From Gari tellinella (lineage: Eukaryota > Mollusca > Bivalvia > Cardiida > Psammobiidae), in NCBI GenBank assembly GCA_922989275.2, contig OV277864.1, positions 1,922,001-1,986,000 of the forward strand: DNA of 64,000 nt, in the 5' to 3' direction. The notes beneath the pieces are model-generated. The model did no database searches and was not told where the DNA came from. It saw nothing but the letters and a program-made list of their open reading frames with translations. Below, piece after piece: positions 40,802-52,358 of the stretch. The number at the start of each line of letters is the position of its first letter. The first letter of the stretch is position 1. Made by a program: the position numbers and the translations under genes.

Positions 40802-43800
40802 GTAATACATAATTTTAAATGATAATGCATAAATGGCCGTTTGAAAGCAGTTGACAAGTCGCCGGTATCAAACGTCATCCATTGGCATCAATTTTTTTTT
40901 GCATAATCTAACTCTGAGCTGGCTGAACTTTCCCTATTGTTCAGGTCTCCGGGACAGGTGACTACTTAAAGACAAAATCCCTGATCAGGGCTCCAGATAA
41001 GCCCGCATACTATCTATCTATCTTCCAGTGAGTCAAACCCCTGTTGGGGACCTAGACTTGACGCGCGTCAACTGTCGAGATGACGCATACTCATTGAAAT
41101 ACGCGAACGTTTAGACCGTGTAGACCTGTGTTAATTTCAAAATATTGAAATGCTGTGTACACGATAAATTCTCGGGGACGCTTGTATCAATTCAAAATCC
41201 GAGATTTTGTAATACCACGATTTGCAACTAGTCTACCGGGACATAGTCAAATTTTATTGATTTCCGGTCTCGTAATGAAGGATGCTTTGTTTTAACTAAT
41301 TGATTTCAGGCAAAACGAATTTATTTCAAATTCTTATCGGTTTGAAACAAATATCAAAATGGGAATACGAATTGTGCCTCCATTAGTCCTTCTAGAAAGA
41401 CCCTGTGTTTCGAATTTTTATCATTTCACATGCGTTTATCATGTTAATTTTTTATATTTTTCAGTTTCACTTCAACCAGGGTCTTTCACTAATATCAGTA
41501 ATATGTCATTTTTGGATAGCAAGTTACGCCTCAAAATCAAGTGGGACTTCAAACACTTTTTGCTCTTAACTTTAACTTTGTCTGCACACAGTTTGTGGTG
41601 TAGTCTACAATTTATGCCGTTTTATTCAATATTTTTGACAAAAAATATAATGACAACTACCTTAGCATCTTATTCCATCGTTTAAATCTGAACACTACTT
41701 ATTTTTTCTGTAACTCAGCCATTATACAAAGGTCATGTATAAAACAAGAATACCAATTTCCGTTTCCGGTTTGAACGAAAATTGTTTCCCTGGCTCCCAG
41801 TCCATTTTAGTTTTTGGTTTCGTATGTATTTTTACTGTTATTATTTTAACCGGAAGTTTAGGTTTTGTTCACAGGAAGTTGAAGATTCAACTCTTATTCT
41901 CTCGGATTTCTTTATTCTGTACACATGTGTCATAAGGACTACCAAACGGTGTAGTTAAAATTCCTGAGGACTCGTTCTAACAGTTGCATTAACATTAGTA
42001 CTTTGGCTAGGAGTTAAATATGTGTATTTATTTGAGCATACTTGGATTTACTTAACAAAAATAACCAACTGATTTTGCTGTTAAGTTAACAGTTTGGTTT
42101 TGAATGTTCTAAAATAGATTTTTTTTGTATTATTTAGGTACAATATTCCTAATGTTCCAAAATGGAAATTCAGGTATTATAAACTTATCAAATATTTTTA
42201 CATCTATGAGCCATTATCATGTAAGCGCTAATGCAGGATTGAATTTATTCCTATGTTTATATTACAGACATCCAATCCTGATGTCCGTACAGAAAAGGAT
42301 GTTCTCTTGTATAGAGCCTACATTGCACAGAAGAAGTATGGTGTGGTTTTAGATGAAATACGTTCATCACATCCTCCTGAGTTACAGTCAGTCAAGATGT
42401 TAGCTGAATACCTCTCCAATGAAAACCAAAGGTTTGTTACAGAAAGTCTTGCTTAAGTTTTTGATCTTGTTATTTTAAACACAACTCTATCTCTTTATCA
42501 AGTCAATCCTTCTTGTGCAGAATGATTTTACAAGACAACTTGTACAGCATGGACTTTGCTTTTCCTCCTTTTTCTTTTACAATTCAGACATGATATTGTC
42601 AGGAGAAGGTTAAACTCTTTATCACTTTGGCTAATATAACTTTTACATGTACATGTACCTGTATATTGAGTTTTTGATTCTGATGTGTAATCATTACAAA
42701 ATAAAATAAGGCTTTAAATGATTAAATATCTAATTATTTCTGCTGAACCAATTTTCATAATTCAGTTGTTTTAGAGATATTCTTATAATATTATACTCAT
42801 TCTGTTGAATTTCAGGGACAAAATTGTAAAAAATCTCGATTCAAAAATGGGATCCAGTGTGGATGTTTCAAACAGCATTTTCATGCTCATGGCTGCATCA
42901 GTATACTTTCATGAACAGGTAAACCTCTTAAACTACATAGTGTTCTAATAAGTATTTCAGAGTTCAGGACAAGAGGGGGCAAACCACAAATTTCAATCAC
43001 TTTCTTCTTTATTTCTTCATCAAACCCTATGTTATGAATACTCACACAGCAGAGACAATATAATAGTTCCCAATATGCCTGTTTGTGCTACAACAATCAT
43101 TTCCAATGCAAACAATTTAGAACGCGATCAAATGCAAGGTAAACATGCATCTAATCAGACTGCAAATTCTCTACCAAGTTTGACAAAGATAGATTTTTTA
43201 CTCTCATAACTGTCACACCTTTATTGGCTTCCATTCTATGAAATATGAGAACAGAGTTCTCTATTAAGTGTATATTCCCTATTCTAACAAATGTACTCAA
43301 AGAGTGATATACAGTCCAAACTCGATACCTTGAACTCCCTTAACTCTTTCCACCCTGAAACTTTAAATTGACAATTCCAGTTTCCATTTTAGTCTAGTCC
43401 ATTTCTGACTTTTAAGGGTTGTTTTTGTCAATGTTTGGTATTATGACAAACAGTGAAGACCCAGATCAGAGGACATCATTTGGAGCCCTCTGATCTGGGT
43501 CTTCACTGTTTGCATAGATCAAAACTTAGTGTACTGTCCACATGTGCACTGTTTGAAAAGGACGCCTTTATACGGGACTAGAGTTCAAAAGATTAAATCA
43601 ATCTTACCAGTATTTCATAAGTTGAATTTTGATAACACGATCTCGCTTAAGTCAAACATGCCCTTATTTCAAAGTTAAAACGTGGCTAAGCCATGTTTTA
43701 ACTTTGAAATACAGGTATGTTCGAAGTAATGAGAGTTTGAAGTATTTAGTTTAGACTGTATATAGATAGCACATTTCTGCTGATCATAATCATGTTGTTA

Positions 43801-46800
43801 TTGTTATTATGAAATGAATATACATGTATATATTTCTATATTGTTACTATTTGCAGAACTATGACTCAGCTCTAAGAGTGCTTCATTCTTCAGAATCCGT
43901 TGAATGGTAAGAAACTATACATGTATGTACATCTGTCATAAATCATACTGACCTAGTTTGGATACTGGCAGATGCCAGGGCAGGGCGTCTGATTTGGCTG
44001 GCTCCAAACTGTTTGCAATGGATATATAGCGCTCTCTCTCTACAACGACACCCAATTGGAGACACATATTGTGTGTGTTTTTCGGAGGGAGTTGTTATGG
44101 GGAGGGAAATCGGCTTACATTTGCAAACAGCTTGAATCCAGATCAGACGATGTTTTACGCTGCGTCTGATCTTGATTCAAACTGTTTGTCACTTGCATTA
44201 AGTTTCTTTCTGTCAAAATGTCCATTATTTAACTTTGAAATAAACAGTAGACAACAAATTTAAGCAGAAGACATTGTAGCCATGAATATGTTGGACACAA
44301 TTTTCTTGTTTAGGGGAACAGCAGTAAGTGTTGTTGTATGGAGGAAATTGTTATTGGGAGGGTCGTTGTAGGGAGGGAGCACTGTAATAGTTTTAGCATA
44401 TACGTGTTTATTGGGAAATAATAACATGTTCTCCACTGTACCTGGAGTAACAACTCTAGTTTTAACTTTTCTGTTGCAGCATGGCCCTGACTGTACAGAT
44501 TCTCCTAAAGTTAGACAGAGTAGACTTGGCCAAGTGAGTATAGCATTATCACATTGAACCCTACAGGCTAGCAATGAGTGTAGTCTTATAGAATAGTTCT
44601 TTTTACACTGCTAAAGTAAGATAAAGATATTCACCCTTTCAGCAGATCTCACAGTTCACCAGTAACCAAAATGGCAGACAGACGGTGAAACTGTCTTGGT
44701 AAATATACCTTACTTTAGCAATGTAAAAACAACTGTTTTATATCCATCATTCCTGCTAAATGAAACTATTGTCCACCATTTTCAAGCAGTAAAGAGTATG
44801 CTAGTCTTATGCAAACAGTGTAAACCCAGATCATTTGAAAATTCAGCATGTAAAGGGTTAACATCTTGATGTACTTAGAAAAATCTCAAATAGAAAATTT
44901 AAAGTAATCAAAACATAATGAATATCAGGTAGTAATAACACAGGGCTCCAGATAAGAGGGAGTTATTTCAACAAATCAAACATTTTCTCACTCATTTCAG
45001 CACCAAATCCTATGGTGTTACCACTCATTAGAATCGTCTCTTCGAGACGATTCTAATGAGTAGTGACACCATAGGGTTTAATTCAGAAATAAAGATTTTA
45101 GTTTTTGAAAAACTACCCTTATCTGGTGCTCTGATAACAGAAATGCTCAGTTTACTTCCACTTGTAGATAAGGTGTTTTTGGCTTACCTTCACAGGAAAG
45201 AGGTGAAGCGCATGCAGGACACAGATGAAGACAGTATCCTGACACAGTTGGCCATGGGCTGGTTCAATCTTGCTGTGGTAAGTGTGCAGTCTTTGTTAGC
45301 TTTTTAACCCATTTCACCATAAATGTGCATTTTTACGCATTTCAGTTATTTCTCCTCTGAAGAAAATAGTTCAACTTTCTAAACTCATAAATATGTATCA
45401 TAAGAAATAAGTTTCTATATTCTAGCCGATAGTGCCGATGGTAGCTTAAAGCAGACTGAAAGTACATGTAAAGCAGAATGTACCTTAAGCATCTGAGATT
45501 GGTCTACGCTTCCATTTCTATGAGAGATAAGTAAATGCATGTCTCCATGAGAAATAAGAACACTAGTCAACTCAATCACTCCTAGCAAAGAGTATACTTG
45601 TCATTTACAAACAGTACATAGCCTGGTAAGAGGGCTTCTACAGGAGCCCTCTGATCAGGATCTGCCCTGTTTGTCCTTTTCGCAATATATTATCAAAATC
45701 AACCCTAAAAATTTAAAATGGACTAGACTTAATTTTTAACAGGAAGGGTCTATTTGAACTCTCAGGGGTGATTGTGCTAACAGTATGGTTTAATGAGTTT
45801 TGCTCAATCATTATTGTATTTTATTTTTCCAGGGTGGAGAGAAGTTCCAGGATGCCTATTACATTTTCCAAGAGATGTCGGACAAGTTTGCCAGCACTCC
45901 ACTTTTACTGAATGGCCAGGCAGCTTGTTATATGGGCCAGGGGAGATTTGATGATGCCGAGTCTTGTCTACAAGAGGCCCTGGATAAGGTTAGTGGCTGT
46001 ATCTTTATCCTGTCATATTGTTTTCTGCTTCCAGGGGTATGTGTGGTGGGGTGTTACTGTGTGTTAATTTTAAATATGAGGAAAATATTCAAGGGCTGAT
46101 TTCAAGTCATTGGATCATTATGCACACTAGTCATGTAAATTTCTTCAGAATTAAGTTTCTGTTTTCTGTCCCTTACAAATAAAACATTTAATACAAGTTT
46201 CAAACTGGTTTCTGCGACTGGTGGTTAGGTTGCGATTAGCAGAATAACTCATTGACCCTTGGAAGTTCAAAGTACAAACAGTGCAGATCCTGATCTGAGG
46301 ACTCCTTTGTGTCTGCATCGCTTGAATAGAACAAGTGTACTCTTCTCAGGTACATGGTTGTAAATGATACTTATAATTGTTACAAAGTTTCACTTGGTTG
46401 AAGCTATTATTTATTTAAATTTAGAGCTGAAGAACTTAAGTGTTGAATCAAGATGAAATGCAGGCATATTCTGTCTTTTATTATTCTTTGATACTGTCAG
46501 AGGCGAATTCAGGGCTCCAGATTGGCGGTCATAAGCCAAAAATTCCCAACATTTCCTCCCAATATCTCTATCAAAGCATTCAAGCAGATTGTTCTAATGA
46601 ATAGTTACAATATAAGAGAAGAGAGGCAAACATTTAGAATATGAAATACTGGACCTACCTGAAACAATGTGAGATTTTCTGATGGAGAACTTGAAATATT
46701 TATCATTTCAGGACAGTAACAACCCAGAGACCCTGATCAACTTAGTTGTCTTATCACAACACTTGGGCAAGGCACCAGAGGTAACAGTATTGTTTCAAAC

Positions 46801-49675
46801 TATTTGTTAACCTGTATGATGCTAACATTTCAAATACTCTTTTGTGTTAACTATTTGGTGTTTGAGGCAGGTGACTGCTTAAACTTTTACAGGGCACAAG
46901 ATATTACAGTTAACTAAAATATGAAACATTATCCCATTATGCCATAAATACACCTTTAATTTATTCCTCCAATGAAGAAAGTTAGTTCCAATTTTTACAG
47001 TCATAAATATGTAATATTAATATATTCCATATCCTAGCTAATGATAGCTTAAGGTGGTTCGACAGCGGGCGGCCCGCATCTCGAGTTCCGGAAATGCTGA
47101 TGACTTTCACCTGATCTTTGCGGCACGTGCTTATAGTAGAAAATTTAGATAAAGAAAAGTTTGATCTGTTTCAGTGTCCTCTCTGTTAGCGCAGTTGATA
47201 CGGTGATTGACTTGCAATCCATAGGTTCTAGGTTCGATTCCCACTCGCTTCAAAACTACTTTTTTTAACAAATTGTCCGATTTTAGTGACTAGTCAATTC
47301 ATAACGCAGTGATCAAATGACAGGCTATGTTTAGTCTATTAATAATGAATAATATCAGATGCAAGTATAGTCAAGTGACAGCTAAATTTGTGAGGATTTA
47401 TAGCCTATATAACAGATATCAGCTTAACACAGGACAAAAGTAATGCTAAAAGATAGATCCTAAAGGAGCTTTTATGCATTACTTTTGTTATGCATTAAGC
47501 AGTCACTTGCCTTTAAAGATCTACAGGCTACCGTATTCAATGGTCCCTTATTACAGGTTTGACTTATGGTATTATTTAGAGCAGACGGCATTTTAAAGTT
47601 GAACTCAAGCGAGGTTACTCGTTTTGTGTTAAGATTTTGTCAGAATTTCAGGAAATCATGTATAAAATGAAAATTCTACTGTAGATTTTCATTAAATTTT
47701 TGTGACTAGTAGAATTAAGTTATATCTATCTAATAAGAGTAAAATTAGTGTATGTTAAACAGCTAGATTTTTTGTAATTTGAGATTTTCAGAATTTGACT
47801 TTTTTAAAACATTGATATTTCCAGAAAATATGTCATGAAATACTTTTGTTTGCCCAATATCTTATAGTCCATGTACAGTTTACTTGAATGTACAGAAATT
47901 ATTGAGTTATATCATTCTATAAAGAAAATATTCCTGTTTATTAAAAAAGGAGCTTTTCTTGACAAAAAGTCCTGTCAGAAAAAAACGGCACTGTAACTTT
48001 TTTTTATTTTAACGATTTTTCACTCTCCATATGGTATATTTCAATTTAATCAAGGTTTCAAAGAATTCTGACACAGAATAAGCTGACCCGCGAACCACCT
48101 TAAAGCAGACTGAAAGTGGCTTAATTCATTTGAATAAATAAAGTGGAAAAAGGTGTATCTATTAGTTAATGTGTTAATACATGTACATGTTTGATTGTAG
48201 ATTTGAGCAATATTTTGTATTTCTATCCCCAGGTAAGCAACCGATACATTTCAGCGCTGAAAGACTCAAACAGAAGCCACCCATTTGTCAAGGAATATTT
48301 ACAAAAGGTAACAGTTACCAGTTAAAGTCAGCAATACAGTAGGACCTCTCTATTACAACCACTAAAAATAAGTTTTTTTAATGTTATAAAAGGCAGGTGA
48401 CAGCTTTAAGCAAGGTGACGGTAAACAGGAAGCTCCTAAAGGAGCTTTCTGTTTTACCATCACCTAGCTTTAAGCAGCCACCAAACTTAAACACGAACTA
48501 AACAATGTAACTAAGTGGTTGTTATAGAGAGGTTTTACACTATTTGTGTTATGCCCCATCAACATTATGGTATATAGCACTGCCCTTTCCATCTATAGGT
48601 AAAAAAAAAATATGTGTAACTCCTTCTTCAGTTCAGATTGTTGTAAATTAAGGAATTTTGCCTGCAACAAATTCTACTAGATTTATGGCTCTTTCGTGTA
48701 ACTGATACAGTGCTCCCTCTCTAGAACAACAACCAATGGGACCTAAAGATTATATGTGTTGTTTTAGGGAGTTGTTATAGGGAGGGAAAACTAATACCCT
48801 TAGAATGCTGAAATTGACTTGGCTAACAATTGCAAACAGTTTGAACCCAGATCATATGCCACGTAATGTAGCGTCTGATTTGGATTCAAACTATCTATTA
48901 CTCGTCTTTATGATTTACAATGTGTAACTAAGAGAAAAAAACCAACAAAAGAATTTTTTTAGCACACAATAGTGCAGCAGCTAAAGCATTCAGCCTAATT
49001 GTTTTTGGGAACAGCGGTAAGCCCTGTTGTAGGGAGGGAATCATTGTAGGGAGAAAGTACATTATATTAACACATTCATTTCTAGCGACAAGTATTTTCG
49101 TCATTTACAAACCGTATACCTGTAGGGATTACACTTGTCCCATGCATACAGTGTAGACCCTGATGAGAGGATGGTCTACACTGTTTGTCATTTTGAAATA
49201 TATATTTAGTCAAAAATGCACTAGACATATTTTGAAATTGGAATGGTCCATTAAAAGTTTCAAAGGTGAATGAGTTAAAGAGTGTAAAGTTAAGTACAGA
49301 ACGTTTAAAACCCACTCTATTAAAAACACTGAAATTAGTAGTGATTGATTGTATAATTGACAGGGGACAGCTTAAAGCATGAAGGTGATAGTAAAACAGA
49401 AAGCTCTTCGGTGACAGCTTAATGCAAGGTGACAGTAAAACAGAAAGCTGCTGTAAAAGCTTTCTGTTTTACTGTCACCTTGCTTTAAGCAGCCACCTGT
49501 CGTAAAAAAACTAAATATTTAGCACAATTTACAGGTCATAATGGAGAGGTTTTACTGCACATGTAAATGTACTATGTATTTAGCCTGTTATGTAAACTGT
49601 TATTTCCTTTGATAATTACAGGACTCAGACTTTGATCGATTGTGCAAGAATTACAGTGCCACAGTGACAGCATGA
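40703..49675 (+). CDS. COPE: Coatomer subunit epsilon (epsilon-COP)
   Basis: Component of the COPI coat that drives Golgi-to-ER and intra-Golgi vesicle transport. It is an alpha-solenoid of TPR-like repeats that binds alpha-COP. Ten exons, all GT-AG with matching phases: 40703-40801, 42268-42431, 42816-42918, 43857-43906, 44480-44533, 45196-45277, 45833-45988, 46712-46780, 48233-48307, 49622-49675. Product 301 residues (vertebrate about 308). Diagnostic stretches: [137 protein letters not shown]. The start ATG gives [12 protein letters not shown], close to the family N-terminus. Likely housekeeping and intact. All introns are loaded with MITEs, and the promoter abuts a TTAA element that ends 152 bp before the ATG. 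Confidence 0.97.
40802..42267. other. COPE intron 1
   Basis: 40900-41040 carries MITE scraps (GACAGGTGACTACTTAAAG; GGGCTCCAGATAAG). The remainder is AT-rich. The 108-codon ORF at 41359 has no splice support or recognisable domain. Confidence 0.45.
42268..42431 (+). CDS. COPE: COPE exon 2
   Basis: [20 protein letters not shown] through [10 protein letters not shown] (Arg split). First TPR-like helices. Acceptor TATATTACAG. Confidence 0.96.
42816..42918 (+). CDS. COPE: COPE exon 3
   Basis: [20 protein letters not shown] then [14 protein letters not shown]. The family has the same SVDV.N..FLLMAASIY.H.Q. Confidence 0.96.
43312..43758 (+). mobile_element. Family-F MITE split by a family-D MITE
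   Basis: Outer family F (CAGTCCAAACTCGATACCTT ... TTTAGACTG, TA at both ends) is interrupted by family D at 43344-43592, bordered by TTAA on both sides. Family-D hairpin: GACCCAGATCAGAGGACATC and inverse. Confidence 0.85.
43857..43906 (+). CDS. COPE: COPE exon 4
   Basis: [16 protein letters not shown] plus a split Cys codon. Only 50 bp; acceptor TACTATTTGCAG, donor TG/GTAAGA. Confidence 0.95.
43960..44440 (-). mobile_element. Family-B MITE fragment split by a family-C MITE
   Basis: Family C (44037-44384) is inserted with TA on both sides into a family-B copy whose halves are CTCCAAACTGTTTGCAATGG and ATAGTTTTAGCATATACG...CTCCACTG. Confidence 0.8.
44480..44533 (+). CDS. COPE: COPE exon 5
   Basis: [18 protein letters not shown] plus a split Lys. 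Acceptor TTCTGTTGCAG, donor AA/GTGAGT. Confidence 0.95.
44941..45133 (+). mobile_element. Family-H MITE (193 bp)
   Basis: Ends CAGGGCTCCAGATAAG and CTTATCTGGTGCTCTG. Central palindrome TTAGAATCGTCTCTTCGAGA. The right end is 62 bp before COPE exon 6. Confidence 0.85.
45196..45277 (+). CDS. COPE: COPE exon 6
   Basis: [20 protein letters not shown] then GWFNLAV, the conserved K.MQ..DED..LTQLA.AW segment. Donor GTG/GTAAGT. Confidence 0.96.
45305..45785. repeat. COPE intron 6: families A and D
   Basis: 45305-45490 family A, right part lost. 45565-45780 family D with hairpin AGAGGGCTTCTACAGGAGCC. Confidence 0.65.
45833..45988 (+). CDS. COPE: COPE exon 7
   Basis: [20 protein letters not shown] through LQEALDK, the most conserved core of the protein. 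52 codons, phase 0. Confidence 0.97.
45989..46711. other. COPE intron 7
   Basis: 46250-46340 family-D fragment; 46508-46600 family-H left part. Remainder unclassified. Confidence 0.45.
46712..46780 (+). CDS. COPE: COPE exon 8
   Basis: [20 protein letters not shown] and APE. 23 codons, phase 0. Confidence 0.96.
47053..48099. mobile_element. TTAA-flanked TIR element carrying a tRNA-like sequence, nested in a family-A MITE
   Basis: Ends GGTGGTTCG and CGAACCACC with TTAA on each side (47049-47052, 48100-48103). The host family-A copy continues on both sides (ATGATAGC / AGCAGACTGAAAGTGG). Length 1,047 bp. No transposase. Confidence 0.8.
47178..47255 (+). other. tRNA-like sequence, Ala(TGC)-like
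   Basis: A box TTAGCGCAGTTGATACGG, loop CTTGCAA giving anticodon TGC with T33 present, and B box GGTTCGATTCC (47231-47241). The anticodon stem has one mismatch and the T stem two, so it is probably a tRNA-derived SINE head. Confidence 0.55.
48233..48307 (+). CDS. COPE: COPE exon 9
   Basis: [20 protein letters not shown] and EYLQK. 25 codons, phase 0. Confidence 0.96.
48338..49556. repeat. COPE intron 9: families E, C, D, E
   Basis: 48338-48541 family E (hairpin GGAAGCTCCTAAAGGAGCTT). 48714-49070 family C. 49078-49279 family D. 49303-49556 family E with an internally duplicated hairpin arm. Confidence 0.75.
49622..49675 (+). CDS. COPE: COPE exon 10 with stop
   Basis: [17 protein letters not shown] then TGA at 49673. 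The family ends D.DFDRL...Y.., so the C-terminus is complete. Confidence 0.95.
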   Translation, partial: DSDFDRLCKNYSATVTA

Positions 49676-51417
49676 AGTCTCAATCTCACTTTCTTGTAAG
49701 TATCCAACCGTCAGAAATAGTGATATTCTTTCACAACAGATATGTTATAAAATTGATGTCCATTGCAAACAGGAGCAAGACAGGGGTTTTATCCAAGCAG
49801 ATAGTAGCTTTACACATTACCCCATACATGTATATAAGACTTTAATATATTCCTGCACTGAAGAAAATAGTACCACTTTTTACAGTCATGAATATACATC
49901 TTAAGAAATATTATCTATATTCTAGCAGGCGATAGCTTAAAGCAGGCTTAAGGCACAGTCTGCTTTACTTTCAACCTGCTTTAAATGGTTTCCTATCTTC
50001 AATACTAGAAATAGGTTATGGGTTAAAGCAGGCTGAAAGTAAAGCAGAATGTGCCATAAGCGCATTCTGCTTTACTTCAAACCTGCCTTGAGTAATCACC
50101 CGTAAAAAAAAAGAAAATTTGGACATCTTAAGATTTTTCTTGATCAAATTATGGCAGCCCTGGCATGATTAAATACAGAGTAACTCTGCATCTGATCAAG
50201 CCCCTGGTTCACTCATAGCTAGCACAATTCATGATATTTGCTGATTAATTTCTGTCGTTTATTTTGCTTGAACGCCGAAAAAATCAGTTCATTTCAAATT
50301 TTAAATTGTTTCTATTTCTTTCAGATTGACCTATTAAAGGATTACTGTGGAATAAAGCACTGAAACACAAGAGCCAATTAAAGATTGGTGTAAAACTTGG
50401 GTCCACCTATAAAAGGAATTTGTGTTAGAATGCAAATGGGAGCAAATGTGATGTGGGTCAACTTAAACTCCTTGCATGCTGGGTAATTTTCGTCTGCAAC
50501 AATTGTCGTCTGCTACTGTTCTAAAAAAATAAAAAATCCTAAATTTCTTTTCAAAACAGGGGCAGAGTATCAAATAGTTTGGATCCTGATGAGACACCGC
50601 ATTATGCGTCTCATCTGGATCCAAACTGTTTGCAAAGGTGTATATATCCACCGCTAGCATGCAGAGTTAATTCTGTAGAAATACCGGTAGTTTTTCTCAA
50701 ACTGAATTGTGTATTCCTTTAAAATGAAAGTGAAGACTATACTTAATACAAGATTGTTTGTATTCAACACATGAATTAGACTGAGAATTGAGAAACTAGG
50801 ACACAGCACAGATGAGCTGCCAGATGGCTCAAACAGTAGGATTACAAGTAGAATACAATATCACTCTTTCTGTCAAACTGGCTGAAGTCGAACTGACCTG
50901 TGTTGCACCAGTTGAACAGTTATTTTGGTCTCTATGAAGTCAAACATACATGTATTTAAAAGCAAGATGTGGCTATGCCACGTTTTAACTTTGAAATATG
51001 TGTATGTTCGACTTATGCTAATTATTATCAACAATGCATTAGTGAAAAACAAATCTGCTTTCAGACATTGGAATTATGGGCCTTTTTCAGGAATTTAAAA
51101 AAAATTGGATGATGTGTGGGAATTGCAAATAATGGAGACCCATGTTCAATCTCAGCATTGTCTGATAGGGATTGACAGCGATCCATCTAAAAGAAAGTAT
51201 AAATTCTGTAGTAAGTTTGAAGTATCAAATGCAGAGATTTACAATCCAAGTGACAAACAGCTTGTATCGGATACAGAGTTACTCAGTGTCTAGCCAAGAT
51301 CCAAACTGTTCAAATATGGTATATAATAATATTGATGCAGATGGAATTAAAGATGTTATTTATTGTATAAAGCTGGTAAATAAAATTCATTTTATTCATA
51401 CTTTACTGTTTTGTTTT
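49676..51417. other. COPE 3-prime UTR and downstream repeats
   Basis: 49815-50025 family A, immediately followed by another family-A hairpin (50030-50104). 50460-50670 family G (GAGACACCGCATTATGCGTC). 50930-51020 half of family F. 51240-51310 hairpin remnant. Confidence 0.55.
50351..50356 (+). promoter_or_regulatory. Candidate COPE polyadenylation signal
   Basis: AATAAA about 675 bp after the COPE stop, followed by a T/GT-containing stretch. The UTR between contains MITE copies. Other AATAAA-like motifs further down (near 51380) are possible. Confidence 0.35.
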
Positions 51418-52358
51418 AGCTCACCTGTCACAAACTTTTTGTTAGCTCACCTGGCACGTAGTGCCAAGGTGAGCTTTTATGATCGCTGGATGTCCGTCGT
51501 CTGTCCGTCCGTCCACAATTGTTCGTTAACACTCTACCAGGTTCAAATCTCATTGGATCTTGATGAAACTAGGTCACTAGGTCAAATTATCGAAAAACCT
51601 TGTTAACACTCTAGAGACTACAAATTTCATTGGATCTTCATGAAACTTCATCAATATGATTGCCCCAATGAAATCTAGGCCAAGTTCGAATGTGGGTCAT
51701 GTCCCGTCAAAAACTAGGTCAAATCATCGAAAAACTTTGTTAACACTCTAGAGACTACAAATTTCATTGGATCTTCATGAAACTTAATCAAAATGTTTGC
51801 CTCAATGAAATCTAGGTCAAGTTCGGATGTGGGTCATGTCCAGTCAAAAACTAGGTCACTAGGTCAAATTAGCGAAAAACCTTGTTAACACTCTAGAGGC
51901 TACAAATTCCATTTGATCATCATGAAACTTCATCAATATGATTGCCTCAATGAAATCTAGGCCAAGTTTGAATATGGGTCATGTCCGGTCAAAAACTAGG
52001 TCACTAGGTCAAATCTTCGAAAAACCTTGTTAACACTCTAGAGACTACAAATTTCATTTGATCTTCATGAAACTTCATCAAAATGTTTGCCTCAATGAAA
52101 TCTAGATCAAGTTCGAATGTGGGTCATGTCTGGTCAAAAACTAGGTCACTAGGTCAAATCATCGAAAAACCTCGTTAACACTCTATAGAGACTACAAAAT
52201 TCATTGAATCTTCATGAAACTTGAACAAAATGTTTGTCTCATTGAAATCGAGGTCAAGTTAGAATGAGGGTCATGCCCGGTCAAAAACTAGGTCACACGG
52301 TGTACATGGTTACATGGTTACCAGGTGAGCGATTTAGGGCCATAGTGGCCCTTGTTTA
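51418..52358 (+). mobile_element. GGTGAGC-bounded element with tandem interior
   Basis: Starts AGCTCACCTGGCACGTAGTG and ends CCAGGTGAGCGATTTAGGGC. The interior consists of about five 145-150-bp units (ACTAGGTCACTAGGTCAAAT ... TTAACACTCTAGAGACTAC ... CAATGAAATCTAGGTCAAG). A non-autonomous class seen repeatedly in this window. Confidence 0.7.

Noticed and set aside
41359..41685. 108-codon ORF in COPE intron 1
   Set aside because: No recognisable domain, AT-driven composition, and COPE exon 1 splices past it in correct phase.
47178..47255. Functional tRNA-Ala gene
   Set aside because: Mismatches in the anticodon and T stems, and its position in a mobile element, point to a tRNA-derived module; a covariance score would decide.
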